Shown: positions 16,339 through 25,181 of the stretch, piece by piece
Layout: every line of letters begins with the position of its first letter
Numbering within the stretch: position 1 is the stretch's first letter
NCBI GenBank assembly: GCA_946624935.1
Contig: CAMOSN010000006.1
Coordinates: 1-44,109, forward strand
Direction of reading: 5' to 3'
Length of the DNA stretch: 44,109 bases
From: an uncultured Lachnospiraceae bacterium
Lineage (GTDB): Bacteria; Bacillota; Clostridia; Lachnospirales; Lachnospiraceae
The notes under the pieces: model-generated
The model's input: the letters and a program-made list of their open reading frames with translations, nothing else
Databases searched by the model: none
What the model was told of the DNA's origin: nothing
Made by a program: the position numbers and the translations under genes

Positions 16339-16366
16339 ATTGTAGCAGAAAATAGCCGGTTGTCAA
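16339..16366 (-). promoter_or_regulatory. Promoter of the oadB-oadG unit
   Basis: On minus, TTGACA, 16 bases, TACAAT. The aptamer begins about nine bases after the -10 hexamer, so P1 is essentially the 5' end of the transcript. Confidence 0.8.
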
Positions 16367-16396
16367 GGGCTACGGGAACGGGCTGCCAGCCGCGTT

Positions 16397-16425
16397 TTCA
16401 AACAGGGGACGGTTCTCTGTTTGAA
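16397..16425. repeat. REP-like palindrome, TTCAAACA-tip type
   Basis: Perfect nine-base arms (TTCAAACAG and CTGTTTGAA) around heart GGGACGGTTCT, opposite orientation to the copy at position 1. It lies between the galM stop (16473) and the oadB promoter. On minus it is followed by only four A+T bases, so termination is unproven. Confidence 0.82.
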
Positions 16426-16472
16426 GGCGAACGGCAGGGAGGCCCCTTCTGCAGATCAACCTGTCGGTCTCT

Positions 16473-17519
16473 CTACCGCACTCCGAAACGGTACGCGGTC
16501 GTCGAGTCGAGCTTCTCTCCCGCTTTCAGAATAGGCTTTGCGAAGCCTTCCTGGTTGATCGAGTTGGGATAGAACTGGCTCTCAAGGCAGAAACCGCCGC
16601 GCTTCTCATATGTGACGCCGCCTTTTCCTTTGTGCGGCGTGATGAAGTTGCCGGAGTAGAACTGGAAGCCGGGCAGATCGGTGAAGGCTTCGAGGCAGAT
16701 GCCGGTAGCCGGGCAGTATACCTCGGCGAATTTCTCGACGACTCCTTTTTCTGCCTTGATCACATAGTTATGATCATAGCCGCCCACATAGGTAAGCTGG
16801 TCGAAATCGGCGTCAATGTCCTGCCCGATGGTTTTCTTTTCGGTGAAGTCCATGGGGGTTCCCTTCACGGGAGCGATCTCGCCGGTGGGAATGGCCTGTC
16901 CGTCGCGCACGGGGGTGTAGGCCTTTGCGCTCATCAGCATCTCATGCCCGAGAATGTTTCCGCTGGCGTGTCCGCCAAGATTGAAGTATACATGGTTGGT
17001 GAGGTTGGCAACAGTGTCCTGGTCGGTCTCTCCCTCATAATGCAGAATAAGACTTCCTTCAGCGGTCAGCGTGTATGTGATGCTTACCTGGAAGTTGCCC
17101 GGATACCCCTGCTCCATGTCGCCATCCTTCAGGAAGAAGGAGACGCTGTTCTCGCCGATGCGCTCGGTTTCCCACACACGGTTGTCGAAACCGTTGTTTC
17201 CACTGTGCAGGTTGTTTTCGTTATCGTTGATGTCCAGCTGATATTCTTTCCCATTCAGCGTAAAATGACCCTTGTCGATGCGGTTGCCGGAGCGGCCGAT
17301 CACAGCGCCGAAATAACAGTTGTTTGCATAGTATTCTTCAGCGGTATCGTAGCCTAAGATCACATCTGTGTCGTTCTCATTTTTATCCTGCAGGATCACG
17401 GACACGATCGTCGCGCCCAGATCCGTTACCTTTGCCGTCACCATCCCGTTCTTGATGGTATACAGATGCAGCTCTTTTCCGTCCTTCGATTTGCCGAAGC
17501 TTTCTTTTGTTACACTCAT
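16473..17519 (-). CDS. galM: Aldose 1-epimerase (galactose mutarotase)
   Basis: 348 residues, the usual length for GalM. Catalytic and substrate residues are in place: His105 (NLHSG), His176 (TNHVYFNL), Asp249 (GGYDHNYV) and the general-base Glu313 (CLESQFYP). It interconverts alpha and beta anomers of aldoses in the cytoplasm. AGAGGA lies seven bases before the ATG. It is the last gene of the sugar operon, 165 bases after the second permease; two palindromes lie in that gap, so it may be read less than the genes upstream. No separate promoter was clear. Confidence 0.93.
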   Translation of the reverse strand: MSVTKESFGKSKDGKELHLYTIKNGMVTAKVTDLGATIVSVILQDKNENDTDVILGYDTAEEYYANNCYFGAVIGRSGNRIDKGHFTLNGKEYQLDINDNENNLHSGNNGFDNRVWETERIGENSVSFFLKDGDMEQGYPGNFQVSITYTLTAEGSLILHYEGETDQDTVANLTNHVYFNLGGHASGNILGHEMLMSAKAYTPVRDGQAIPTGEIAPVKGTPMDFTEKKTIGQDIDADFDQLTYVGGYDHNYVIKAEKGVVEKFAEVYCPATGICLEAFTDLPGFQFYSGNFITPHKGKGGVTYEKRGGFCLESQFYPNSINQEGFAKPILKAGEKLDSTTAYRFGVR

Positions 17520-17615
17520 GGATCATTCCTCTTCTTTTCTTTTCATAGGTTATCTGTTACAGCTCTGCGCCTTCTACGGCATTTATTATTTCCGGCAGGT
17601 TCAGGGTGGACTGCC

Positions 17616-17642
17616 TCAAACACAGAACCGTCCCCTGTTTGA
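17616..17642. repeat. REP-like palindrome, TCAAACA-tip type
   Basis: Identical over 27 bases to the element at 1-27 (tips TCAAACA and TGTTTGA, heart AGAACCGTCCCC). It is paired head-to-tail with the element at 17651 across eight bases. It lies between the permease stop and the galM start. Confidence 0.85.
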
Positions 17643-17650
17643 TTTGAAAA

Positions 17651-17677
17651 TGGGACAGAGAACCGTCCCCTGTCCCA
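17651..17677. repeat. REP-like palindrome, TGGGACA-tip type
   Basis: Tips TGGGACAG and CTGTCCCA around the same heart. It begins eight bases downstream of the permease stop (17685, minus strand). The minus-strand hairpin is followed by TTTTCAAA, so partial termination before galM is plausible. Confidence 0.85.
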
Positions 17678-17684
17678 CTTTTTA

Positions 17685-18854
17685 TTATTTGCTGCGGCGC
17701 TTCGACAGGATGTCGAAGGCGACGGCGCCCAGAAGGACGACGCCTTTGACGACCTTCTGATAGTTTGCGTCGATGTTCATCAGGCTCATGCCGAGGTTGA
17801 TCACGCCGATCAGGGTTGCGCCGATGACCATGCCGAAGATGCGGCCGGCTCCGCCGTAGGCGGATACGCCGCCCACTACGCAGGCGGAGATGGCATCCAT
17901 CTCGAAGTTGGTTCCCGCGGTGGAGTTGGCGGCCTGGACTCTGCCCAGTACGACCCAGGTGGTGATCACGGTGACGATCGCCATGTTGAGGTAGGCCACG
18001 AACATGATCCTTCTGGTGTTGACGCCGGACAGGCGCGCTGCCTCACGGTTGCCGCCGACCACGTAGAAGTGGCGGCCGATCGTGGTTTTCTCGGTGATGA
18101 AGTTGTAGAACAGAACGACCAGTCCGACCCACACGAGTACGGTGGGGATACCGCCGGCCATGGCGAGCTTATAGGCGACCAGCAGGATGACGGCTGCCTC
18201 CAGAACGGATTTGCCGAGCATCATGGCCATGGTATCGGCCTCATAGCCCTTTTTGACCTTATTGGCACGGTTGATGACGTTCAGCGCGACCACGAGGACG
18301 GCGATGACGATGCCGACCACCAGGCAGGGTACGTTGAGGATGCCCATTTTGGTCTTGAACAGCTTGCCGGCAAAGATGCCCAGGAAGCTCTCCACCTTTT
18401 TCACGCTGATGGAACCGGTCTTGGAGTTGCTGCTGAGGATGTTCGTGCCCAGACCGCGGAATGCCAGATAGCCGGCCAGGGTCGCGATCCACGGCGGGAT
18501 ATTGATGTAGGCGATCAGGTAACCCAGCACGCAGCCGTAAACGATGCCGATGAGCAGCATCAGGATGATTGCAATCACAGGGTTCATTTCCTGAATGGCC
18601 ATGAAGTACGCACCGATGGCTCCGAGGAAGCACACTAAGGATCCGCAGGCCAGGTCGATGTTGCCGCCGGTGAGCATGCACATCAGCATGCCGCTGGCAA
18701 GAATGAAGACGTAGGCGTTCTGCGTGATCAGCTCGTTGAAGTTAAAGGGCGAAAACATTGCTCCGCCCGTCCGCCATGTAAAGAAAAGGTAGACGAGGAC
18801 GAGAACGATCAGCATTGTATTGTCTTTTAAGATCTGAAGACCAGTCTTTTTCAT
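17685..18854 (-). CDS. Sugar ABC transporter permease, second of two paralogues
   Basis: 389 residues, BPD_transp_2 (RbsC/XylH/MmsB) fold with about ten helices. Signatures: [37 protein letters not shown], and near the end FEMDAISACVVGGVSAYGG. It is clearly homologous to the gene just upstream, with the same length and motif order. A large loop (SNSKTGSISVKKVESFLG region) matches the MmsB/GguB subgroup. Fourteen bases separate the genes. The two may form a heterodimeric channel, or one may serve another substrate. It moves sugar across the membrane with the adjacent ATPase and binding protein. Confidence 0.9.
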   Translation of the reverse strand: MKKTGLQILKDNTMLIVLVLVYLFFTWRTGGAMFSPFNFNELITQNAYVFILASGMLMCMLTGGNIDLACGSLVCFLGAIGAYFMAIQEMNPVIAIILMLLIGIVYGCVLGYLIAYINIPPWIATLAGYLAFRGLGTNILSSNSKTGSISVKKVESFLGIFAGKLFKTKMGILNVPCLVVGIVIAVLVVALNVINRANKVKKGYEADTMAMMLGKSVLEAAVILLVAYKLAMAGGIPTVLVWVGLVVLFYNFITEKTTIGRHFYVVGGNREAARLSGVNTRRIMFVAYLNMAIVTVITTWVVLGRVQAANSTAGTNFEMDAISACVVGGVSAYGGAGRIFGMVIGATLIGVINLGMSLMNIDANYQKVVKGVVLLGAVAFDILSKRRSK

Positions 18855-18868
18855 TGTCCTTCCCTCCT

Positions 18869-20041
18869 TTACGCGTTTTCTTTCTTGGACAGAACGTCAA
18901 CAAGCACAGCGACCAGAAGCACGATGCCCTTTACCGCGCTCTGATAGTTCGCAGAGATGCCCATGATACTCATGCCCTGGTTGATGACGCCCATCAGCGC
19001 CGCACCGATCATGATCCCGGTGATCTTGCCTACGCCGCCGTACGCCGAAGCGCCGCCGATGAAGCAGGCTGCGATGGCGTCCATCTCATAGCCTACGCCG
19101 TAGGTCGGCTCCGCATGGCCTGCGCGGGCCAGCATCAGCGTGCCGGCAAAGCCTGCCAGAAGACCCATGTTGGCATATGCGAGGAAGTACACCAGCTTCG
19201 TGTTGACGCCGGACAGTCTCGTTGCCTTTTCATTTCCGCCTACGGCGTAGAAGTAACGGCCGATGGCAGTATTCTTGGTGATGTATCCGTAGATCAGAAG
19301 CACCAGCGCGATCCACAGCAGAACGCTGGGAATGCCCTTATACTGAGCCAGCTTGTAGGCGATCCACAGCACCAGCGCACTGAGGATGATCGTCCGGATC
19401 CATTCGCCCGCAAGATTGCCGGTGGCGATACCCATCTTTTTGCGGATCATCTGTCCGCGCAGCGCCAGGATGACCATCACGGCCACTGCGATGACGCCCA
19501 GCGCCATGCAGGTGAGATTCAGGCCTTCGTTTTTGAAGAAATCCGGAATGTAGCAGTCTGCGCCGCCGCCGAAGATTCGCAGATAAGCCTCATTGTCCAC
19601 GCCCACGGAATAGCCGCCCAGGATAACGTTGGACAGTCCGCGGAAGGCGTACATGCCGGCCAGGGTCGCGATAAACGGCGGCACGGAGATCCAGGCGATC
19701 CAGAAGCCCTGGAACATACCCACGCACAGCCCGACCACCAGCATGATCAGGACGGTCAGGACCAGCGGCAGCTTTGCCTTGAGCAGCAGAGCGCCGATGC
19801 CCATGGTGAAGCATACGACCGAGCCGACCGAAAGGTCGATGTTGCCGCCGGTGAGAATGCAAAGAAGCATACCGGCTGCCAGCACGAACACATAGCCGTT
19901 CTGGGAGATCAGGTTATTGATGTTCTGCGGAAGAAGGATCTTCCCGCCTGTACTGATGGAGAAGAACACGATCACCAGGACAAGCGCAATGACCATGGTA
20001 TATTTCTTGATAAAATCAACAGCAGGATTTTTCATGATCAA
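18869..20041 (-). CDS. mmsB: Sugar ABC transporter permease, first of two paralogues (MmsB/GguB-like)
   Basis: 390 residues, BPD_transp_2 family, about ten helices. Motifs: [38 protein letters not shown] and [19 protein letters not shown]. The start overlaps the ATPase stop as ATGA, showing translational coupling. Length near 390 and the GguA-like ATPase neighbour point to the multiple-monosaccharide transporter subgroup, not the shorter RbsC. Substrate predicted from context only: an aldose feeding isomerase and xylulokinase. Confidence 0.9.
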   Translation of the reverse strand: MIMKNPAVDFIKKYTMVIALVLVIVFFSISTGGKILLPQNINNLISQNGYVFVLAAGMLLCILTGGNIDLSVGSVVCFTMGIGALLLKAKLPLVLTVLIMLVVGLCVGMFQGFWIAWISVPPFIATLAGMYAFRGLSNVILGGYSVGVDNEAYLRIFGGGADCYIPDFFKNEGLNLTCMALGVIAVAVMVILALRGQMIRKKMGIATGNLAGEWIRTIILSALVLWIAYKLAQYKGIPSVLLWIALVLLIYGYITKNTAIGRYFYAVGGNEKATRLSGVNTKLVYFLAYANMGLLAGFAGTLMLARAGHAEPTYGVGYEMDAIAACFIGGASAYGGVGKITGIMIGAALMGVINQGMSIMGISANYQSAVKGIVLLVAVLVDVLSKKENA

Positions 20042-21579
20042 TCCCCCCTTCCTGACTTGAGGATCGTCGCCATGATGTTCTCCTGAGTCGCCTCAGAAGC
20101 CTTCATCTCACCGACCATCCTGGATGCGTTCATGATGTAGATCCGGTCGCTCATCGCCAGGACTTCCGGCAGCTCCGAGGAGATCATGATCACGGATTTC
20201 CCGGCTGCGGCAAGGTCGTTGATGATGCAGTAGATCTCGTACTTCGCGCCGACGTCGATACCACGGGTCGGCTCGTCGAGGATCAGGATGTCCGGCTCGG
20301 CGAACATCCACTTCGCCAGCAGCACCTTCTGCTGATTACCGCCGGAAAGATTGCCCACCAGCTGTTCCACGGTCGGTGTCTTGGTCTTGAGCTTATCGCG
20401 GTACTCTTCGGCCACCTGGTACTCTTTATCCTTATCGATGACCATGTGACTGGCCAGACTGTCCAGATTGGCCAGAGAGGTGTTCACCTTGATCGACTGG
20501 GACAGGATCAGGCCGTTGCCCTTCCGGTCCTCGGTCACGTATGCGATCTTATGCTTGATCGCATCGGTCGGCGATTTTTTCAGTTTCACCTCTTTGCCGT
20601 CGATCTTCAGCGTGCCTCCGGCAAGAATGCCGTAGGACTGTCCGAAAATACTCATGGCAAGCTCGGTACGTCCGGCGCCCATCAGGCCGTAGATACCTAC
20701 TACTTCGCCCTTGCGCACATTGATGGAAACATCGTTGACCACGGTGCGCTCCGGGTAGAGCGGATGACGCACGGTCCAGTGCTCGACCTCGAGGTTGATA
20801 TCGCCGATCTTCACGCCCTCTCTCTTCGGGAAACGGTTCGTCAGCTCACGACCGACCATTCCCTTGATGATACGGTCTTCATCGATATCGTGGTTCGCAT
20901 TGTCGATGGTCTCGATGGTGGAACCGTCACGGACCACAGTGATCTTGTCCGCCACATAGGAAACCTCATTCAGCTTGTGGGTGATGATGATCATCGTCAT
21001 GCCCTGCTTTTTGAAGCCCAGCATCAGATCCAGCAGTGCTCTCGAATCCTCTTCATTCAGAGAGGACGTCGGTTCGTCAAGGATCAGCAGCTTTGCCTTC
21101 TTGGCCAGTGCCTTCGCGATCTCGACCAGCTGCTGCTTACCGGTACCGATCTCCTTGACCAGCACCTTGGAGGATTCGGACAGGCCGACCATTTTCAGAT
21201 ACTTGTCGGCTTCCGCATAGGTGGTGTTCCAGTCGATCGCGGCCTTGCGTCCGCGTTCGTTGCCCAGGTACATGTTCTCACCGATGGACATCTCGGGAAC
21301 CAGCGCCAGCTCCTGATGGATGATGACGATTCCTTTTCCCTCGGAATCCTTGATGGTGTTGAACTTGCACACTTCCCCGTTGTAGATAATATCCCCTTCG
21401 TAGGTCCCGTACGGATAAATGCCGCTCAGCACGTTCATCAGCGTGGATTTGCCTGCGCCGTTCTCGCCTACCAGTGCGTGGATCTCACCTTCCTCCACCT
21501 TAAGGTTCACATTGTCAAGCGCCTTCACGCCGGGGAATGTTTTGGTGATATTCTTCATTTCAAGCAAAATCTTTGCCAA
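20038..21579 (-). CDS. mmsA: Sugar ABC transporter ATP-binding protein (GguA/MmsA/XylG-like)
   Basis: 513 residues with two ABC domains. N-domain: Walker [10 protein letters not shown] (38-46), degenerate signature [15 protein letters not shown], Walker [13 protein letters not shown]-domain: signature LSGGNQQK (411-418), Walker [15 protein letters not shown]. The C-domain has lost a normal Walker A (GLMGAGRTE), typical of RbsA/MglA-type ATPases. IGTGKQQ fits GguA/XylG. The start is TTG 21579 with GGAGGGG five bases upstream; the next in-frame ATG has no site. A terminator lies just upstream, after the binding-protein gene. Confidence 0.93.
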   Translation of the reverse strand: MAKILLEMKNITKTFPGVKALDNVNLKVEEGEIHALVGENGAGKSTLMNVLSGIYPYGTYEGDIIYNGEVCKFNTIKDSEGKGIVIIHQELALVPEMSIGENMYLGNERGRKAAIDWNTTYAEADKYLKMVGLSESSKVLVKEIGTGKQQLVEIAKALAKKAKLLILDEPTSSLNEEDSRALLDLMLGFKKQGMTMIIITHKLNEVSYVADKITVVRDGSTIETIDNANHDIDEDRIIKGMVGRELTNRFPKREGVKIGDINLEVEHWTVRHPLYPERTVVNDVSINVRKGEVVGIYGLMGAGRTELAMSIFGQSYGILAGGTLKIDGKEVKLKKSPTDAIKHKIAYVTEDRKGNGLILSQSIKVNTSLANLDSLASHMVIDKDKEYQVAEEYRDKLKTKTPTVEQLVGNLSGGNQQKVLLAKWMFAEPDILILDEPTRGIDVGAKYEIYCIINDLAAAGKSVIMISSELPEVLAMSDRIYIMNASRMVGEMKASEATQENIMATILKSGRGD

Positions 21580-21599
21580 AATAACCCCTCCCTCTGACC

Positions 21600-21629
21600 A
21601 AAAAACAGGCGAGCGACGTGGCCCGCCTG
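21600..21629 (-). terminator. Intrinsic terminator between binding-protein and ATPase genes
   Basis: On minus, CAGGCG...CGCCTG stem with inner GC pairs, followed by six T. It sits in the 100-base gap after the binding-protein gene. This placement commonly lowers transporter expression relative to the binding protein. Confidence 0.8.
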
Positions 21630-21679
21630 ATTCTAATCATTATTGATCTTTCCTGGTTGTACCCTGTTTCGGATCGTGA

Positions 21680-22726
21680 TTACTGAAGCTGATCCTCGGT
21701 GTAGTAACCGGAGTCGATCAGCAGCTCTTTGTAGTTGTTCGCATCTGCGAATACCGGCTCGCAAAGGTAAGACGGAACAACGATCACGCCATTGTCATAG
21801 GTCTCGGTATCGTTGACATCAACTTCTTCGCCTGCCAGGATCTGGCCAACCATCTTAACAACCTGAGATGCCAGAGTACGGGTATCCTTGAATACGGACA
21901 TGGACTGTTTGCCGGCGATCATGTTCTTGGTGTTCTCGATGTCGCAGTCCTGACCGGTGATGATCGGATATTCTCCGCTGTAGTTTGCAGCCAGAGCGGT
22001 CTCAACACCAAGAGCGGTGGAGTCGTTGGAGCAAAGCCATACGTCAACGTTGGTGCCGTCTGCATAGTAGCTGGAAAGGATGTTCTCAGCTCTGGACTGT
22101 GCAGTCTCGGTCTTCCACTGCGGAGTAGCAACTTCTTCGAAAGCAACCTGGCCGGACGGAATAACGAGCTTGCCCTCGTCGATGTACGGCTGCAGAACGT
22201 CCATTGCGCCCTGATAGAAGTAACCGGCGTTGTTGTCACCCGGGTCACCGGCAGTGATCTCAAGATTGAACGGGCCTTCTGCGTTGTCCAGATCCAGCGT
22301 ATCCTTGATGTAGGTGCCCTGTACGGTACCAACCATGTAGTTATCGAAGGTTGCATAATAGGAAACTGCATCGGAGTTCATCAGAAGACGGTCATAAGCG
22401 ATTACCGGGATCTCATACTCAGCAGCCATATCCAGAGCCTCGCCAAGGGAGTCACCTTCGATTGCAGCGATTACGAGAACGTCAGCGCCGTTACCGATCA
22501 TGGTCTTGATCTGGTTGAGCTGTGTGCTCGGATCGTTGGAAGCATACTGAAGTTCTACTTCATAACCTGCAGCTTCGAGTTCCTTCTGCATATTGTCGCC
22601 ATCCTGGTTCCATCTCTGCAGATCCTTCGTCGGCATGGAAACGCCAACCTTCTCAGCCATGGCTGCGCCGCTCATTGCGACAACGCTCATAGCAGCAACT
22701 GCTGTCAGAACTGCCAATTTCTTCAT
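21680..22726 (-). CDS. chvE: ChvE-like sugar-binding protein of the ABC transporter
   Basis: 348 residues, Peripla_BP_4 fold. Signal peptide MKKLAVLTAVAAMSVVAMSG with AAMA at 21-24 and probable cleavage before EKVGVSMP. There is no lipobox cysteine, unusual for a Gram-positive binding protein, which is normally a lipoprotein. Motifs KDLQRWNQDGDNMQ, IPVIAYDRL and ITGQDCDIENTKNM match the ChvE/XylF multiple-sugar group. AAGGAGG precedes the ATG. It is followed by a terminator and then the ATPase. A -10-like TATACT at about 22780 has a poor -35, so separate regulation is possible. Confidence 0.92.
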   Translation of the reverse strand: MKKLAVLTAVAAMSVVAMSGAAMAEKVGVSMPTKDLQRWNQDGDNMQKELEAAGYEVELQYASNDPSTQLNQIKTMIGNGADVLVIAAIEGDSLGEALDMAAEYEIPVIAYDRLLMNSDAVSYYATFDNYMVGTVQGTYIKDTLDLDNAEGPFNLEITAGDPGDNNAGYFYQGAMDVLQPYIDEGKLVIPSGQVAFEEVATPQWKTETAQSRAENILSSYYADGTNVDVWLCSNDSTALGVETALAANYSGEYPIITGQDCDIENTKNMIAGKQSMSVFKDTRTLASQVVKMVGQILAGEEVDVNDTETYDNGVIVVPSYLCEPVFADANNYKELLIDSGYYTEDQLQ

Positions 22727-22875
22727 TTCTCAATTCCTCCTTTTTGAAACTTTATTCCTGCTTCAACAGCTACGCAGAGTATAACATAAATCCTGCAGGA
22801 ATTGGTTGCGATTTTCAGGAGATTCTTTGGCAGTTTTCACCATCGAACAGAGAAAACTGGATTTTTTTGGCATAG

Positions 22876-22900
22876 AAAAAGGGGACAGTTCTCTGTCCCC
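22876..22900 (-). terminator. Intrinsic terminator after the isomerase gene, built from a short REP-like hairpin
   Basis: GGGGACAG, TTCT, CTGTCCCC: an eight-pair stem with a four-base loop. On minus it is followed by five T and lies seven bases after the isomerase stop. It looks like a REP-like palindrome that lost the GGGACGG part of its heart. Confidence 0.8.
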
Positions 22901-22907
22901 TCATTGA

Positions 22908-24395
22908 TTATTTGAACGGATTCTCGCTCTTGTAGGGAAGCCCTGCCGGATGGTTGTAGCCGATCTCGTCCTGAGCAACGCCGATCATCTTGAATACCTC
23001 GAAGAGATATTTGCCGACATGGCCGAAGGCCACTGCGCCGTGATGCGGATAGCCTCCCTCGATGAGTACATGACGGTAGAAGCGTCCCATCTCCGGAATG
23101 GCGAATACGCCGATGCCGCCGAAGGAGCGGGTTGCAACCGGAAGTACTTCACCTTCCGCCACATAGGCGCGAAGGATGTTGTCGGATGTGCTCTGCAGGC
23201 GGTAGAAGGTGATCTCGCCGGGAATGATGTCGCCCTCAAGGGTGCCGTTGGTCACTTCGATCGGAAGGGAACGGGCCATGATCATCTGGTATTCCATGCT
23301 GCAGCTTACAAGCTTGGAGGAGCAGGTGTTGCCGCAGTGGAAGCCCATGAAGGTATCCTTATGCGTGTAATTGAACTTGCCCTCGATGCTTTCCTTGTAC
23401 ATGTCCTTCGGAACGGAGTTGTTGATGTCCAGAAGGGTAACGGCGTCATTGGTCACGCAGGTGCCGATGAATTCGCTGAGTGCACCGTAGATATCCACTT
23501 CGCAGGATACCGGGATGCCTTTTCCGGTCAGACGGCTGTTCACATAGCAGGGAACGAAGCCGAACTGTGTCTGGAATGCGGGCCAGCACTTGCCGGCGAT
23601 GGCTACGTACTCACGATAGCCCTTGTGCTCCTCGATCCAGTCGAGCAGGGTCAGCTCATACTGAGCAAGCTTTGCAAGGATCTGTGGCTTTTTGTTGCCT
23701 TTGCCAAGCTCTGCTTCCATATCCTTGACAACATCCGGAATACGCGGATCGTCTGCATGCTTGTTGAACGCTTCAAACAGATCCAGCTCGGAGTTCTCTT
23801 CGATCTCAACGCCGAGATTGTACAGCTGCTTGATGGGAGCATTGCAGGCCAGGAAGTTGAGGGGACGCGGTCCGAAGGAGATGATCTTCAGCTTGGACAG
23901 ACCCACCACAGCACGGGCAACCGGCAGGAATTCATGGATCATGTCAGCGCAGTCCTCAGCATCGCCTACCGGATATTCCGGAATGTAAGCCTGGCATACA
24001 TTGCGCAGCTTCAGGTTGTAGCTGGCGTTAAGCATACCGCAGTACGCATCGCCTCTGCCGCCCTTTAAGTCATCCTGGGATTCCTCTGCGGCTGCCACGA
24101 ACATCTTCGGTCCTTCAAAGTGCTTCGCCAGCAGCGTCTCGGAAATCTCGGGTCCGAAGTTGCCCAGATATACGCACAGTGCGTTGCATCCGGCTGCCTT
24201 GACATCCTCCAGGGCCTGCACCATGTGGATCTCGCTCTCCACGATGCAGATGGGACACTCATAGATGTCTGCTGCATCATACTTTTTCGCATAGGCTTCC
24301 ACGAGGGCTTTTCTGCGGTTTACCGCAAGCGTTTCCGGGAAGCAGTCTCTGCTTACCGCTACAATACCAACCTTGGCTTTGGGGATATTGATCAT
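22908..24395 (-). CDS. L-fucose/L-arabinose isomerase superfamily protein
   Basis: 495 residues with the FucI/AraA-like layout: an N-terminal Rossmann half (KVGIVAVSRDCFPETLAVNR), a middle half, and a C-terminal half with the metal-site context FMGFHCGNTCSS. It is expected to interconvert an aldose and a ketose using Mn2+. It is not a classic FucI (about 590) nor AraA by motif. The neighbours (xylulokinase, mutarotase, ChvE-type transporter) suggest a pentose, but which one is not decided by sequence. AGGAGGAG lies seven bases before the ATG. A terminator follows. Confidence 0.85.
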   Translation of the reverse strand: MINIPKAKVGIVAVSRDCFPETLAVNRRKALVEAYAKKYDAADIYECPICIVESEIHMVQALEDVKAAGCNALCVYLGNFGPEISETLLAKHFEGPKMFVAAAEESQDDLKGGRGDAYCGMLNASYNLKLRNVCQAYIPEYPVGDAEDCADMIHEFLPVARAVVGLSKLKIISFGPRPLNFLACNAPIKQLYNLGVEIEENSELDLFEAFNKHADDPRIPDVVKDMEAELGKGNKKPQILAKLAQYELTLLDWIEEHKGYREYVAIAGKCWPAFQTQFGFVPCYVNSRLTGKGIPVSCEVDIYGALSEFIGTCVTNDAVTLLDINNSVPKDMYKESIEGKFNYTHKDTFMGFHCGNTCSSKLVSCSMEYQMIMARSLPIEVTNGTLEGDIIPGEITFYRLQSTSDNILRAYVAEGEVLPVATRSFGGIGVFAIPEMGRFYRHVLIEGGYPHHGAVAFGHVGKYLFEVFKMIGVAQDEIGYNHPAGLPYKSENPFK

Positions 24396-24458
24396 AATAC
24401 TTCTCCTCCTGATGATCTGTTGTTGATCGGTTACGATCAGTTATCACGTTATGTAAAT

Positions 24459-24488
24459 ACTATAAGATGAACCGCTTTATGCTGTCTA
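24459..24488 (-). promoter_or_regulatory. Candidate internal promoter before the isomerase gene
   Basis: On minus, TAGACA, 18 bases, TATAGT, in the 138-base gap between the DUF4867 gene and the isomerase. Downstream are overlapping GATC inverted repeats (24412-24440, TGATCGTAACCGATCA type) that could be an operator. Matches are moderate. Confidence 0.35.
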
Positions 24489-24533
24489 TCCATGAGTATG
24501 GCTGTTTTATGCCTGCAGCGTCCATGGATCTGC

Positions 24534-25151
24534 TCAGATAGAAAGGTTTTCTCCGATCAGACCCATGGGGCTTCCCTCGGGAAGACCGCCCTCGGGGTGA
24601 CCGAGCAGCCACTTGTTGACTGCTGTGAGATGACTGTCCTCGCCGGCATCCTTGTGCTCCTGCGCAAGATCAAAGTTTGTGCCGCGCGGCAGAACGACCA
24701 CCACCCGGAAACCGTTGCCGTCCGGTCCTGCCGGTGCATAGTGCAGCGTCGTGGCAAACACCTCAACGCCCATGCCTGCGGGCAGCAGGAAGGCCTCCGC
24801 CTTCGAGGTATCGTAGGTCATCTCATCGGTCACATCGGCGCGCAGACCGACGATCAGCACCGCATCGGTACCGGCAATGTTCAGCTCGCTGTCCCGGTGA
24901 TACTCGAGCGCGTTCAACTTACGGTTGTGGCCGTTGCAGTATCCGATTTGAATCGGCATTTCACCGTACACCTTTTTGCCGAACACTTCCATGGCATCGG
25001 TCGCCTCCAGGATCGGCTCAGATGCAACATACACCGTGCCCTCCGGGCAGGGCGTCTTCTCCAACGCCTCCAGAAGCTGCGTGAAATCGATTCCCTCCAG
25101 CACTCTGCCATACTTGCGGAATGCCTCATCTGTAACTTTCTTAATCTCCAT
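24534..25151 (-). CDS. DUF4867 family protein in the sugar operon
   Basis: 205 residues, soluble, no signal peptide. The translation fits the DUF4867 family: PIQIGYCNGHNRKLNALEYH, then LIVGLRADVTDEMTYDTSKA and the cupin-like end LPAGMGVEVFATTLHYAP. Several His residues (CNGHNRKLN, EYH, TTLHYAP) could bind a metal or sugar. Its place between kinase and isomerase, 30 bases after xylB, suggests a sugar isomerase or epimerase accessory role, but no activity is known to me. AGGAG lies near the ATG. Confidence 0.8.
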   Translation of the reverse strand: MEIKKVTDEAFRKYGRVLEGIDFTQLLEALEKTPCPEGTVYVASEPILEATDAMEVFGKKVYGEMPIQIGYCNGHNRKLNALEYHRDSELNIAGTDAVLIVGLRADVTDEMTYDTSKAEAFLLPAGMGVEVFATTLHYAPAGPDGNGFRVVVVLPRGTNFDLAQEHKDAGEDSHLTAVNKWLLGHPEGGLPEGSPMGLIGENLSI

Positions 25152-25181
25152 CCTGTTCTCCTGTTCCGGGAGCCTTCTCCC

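Noticed and set aside
22780..22815. cre (CcpA) site before the sugar-binding protein gene
   Set aside because: TGAAAATCGCAACCA resembles the consensus only with a one-base insertion; not convincing.
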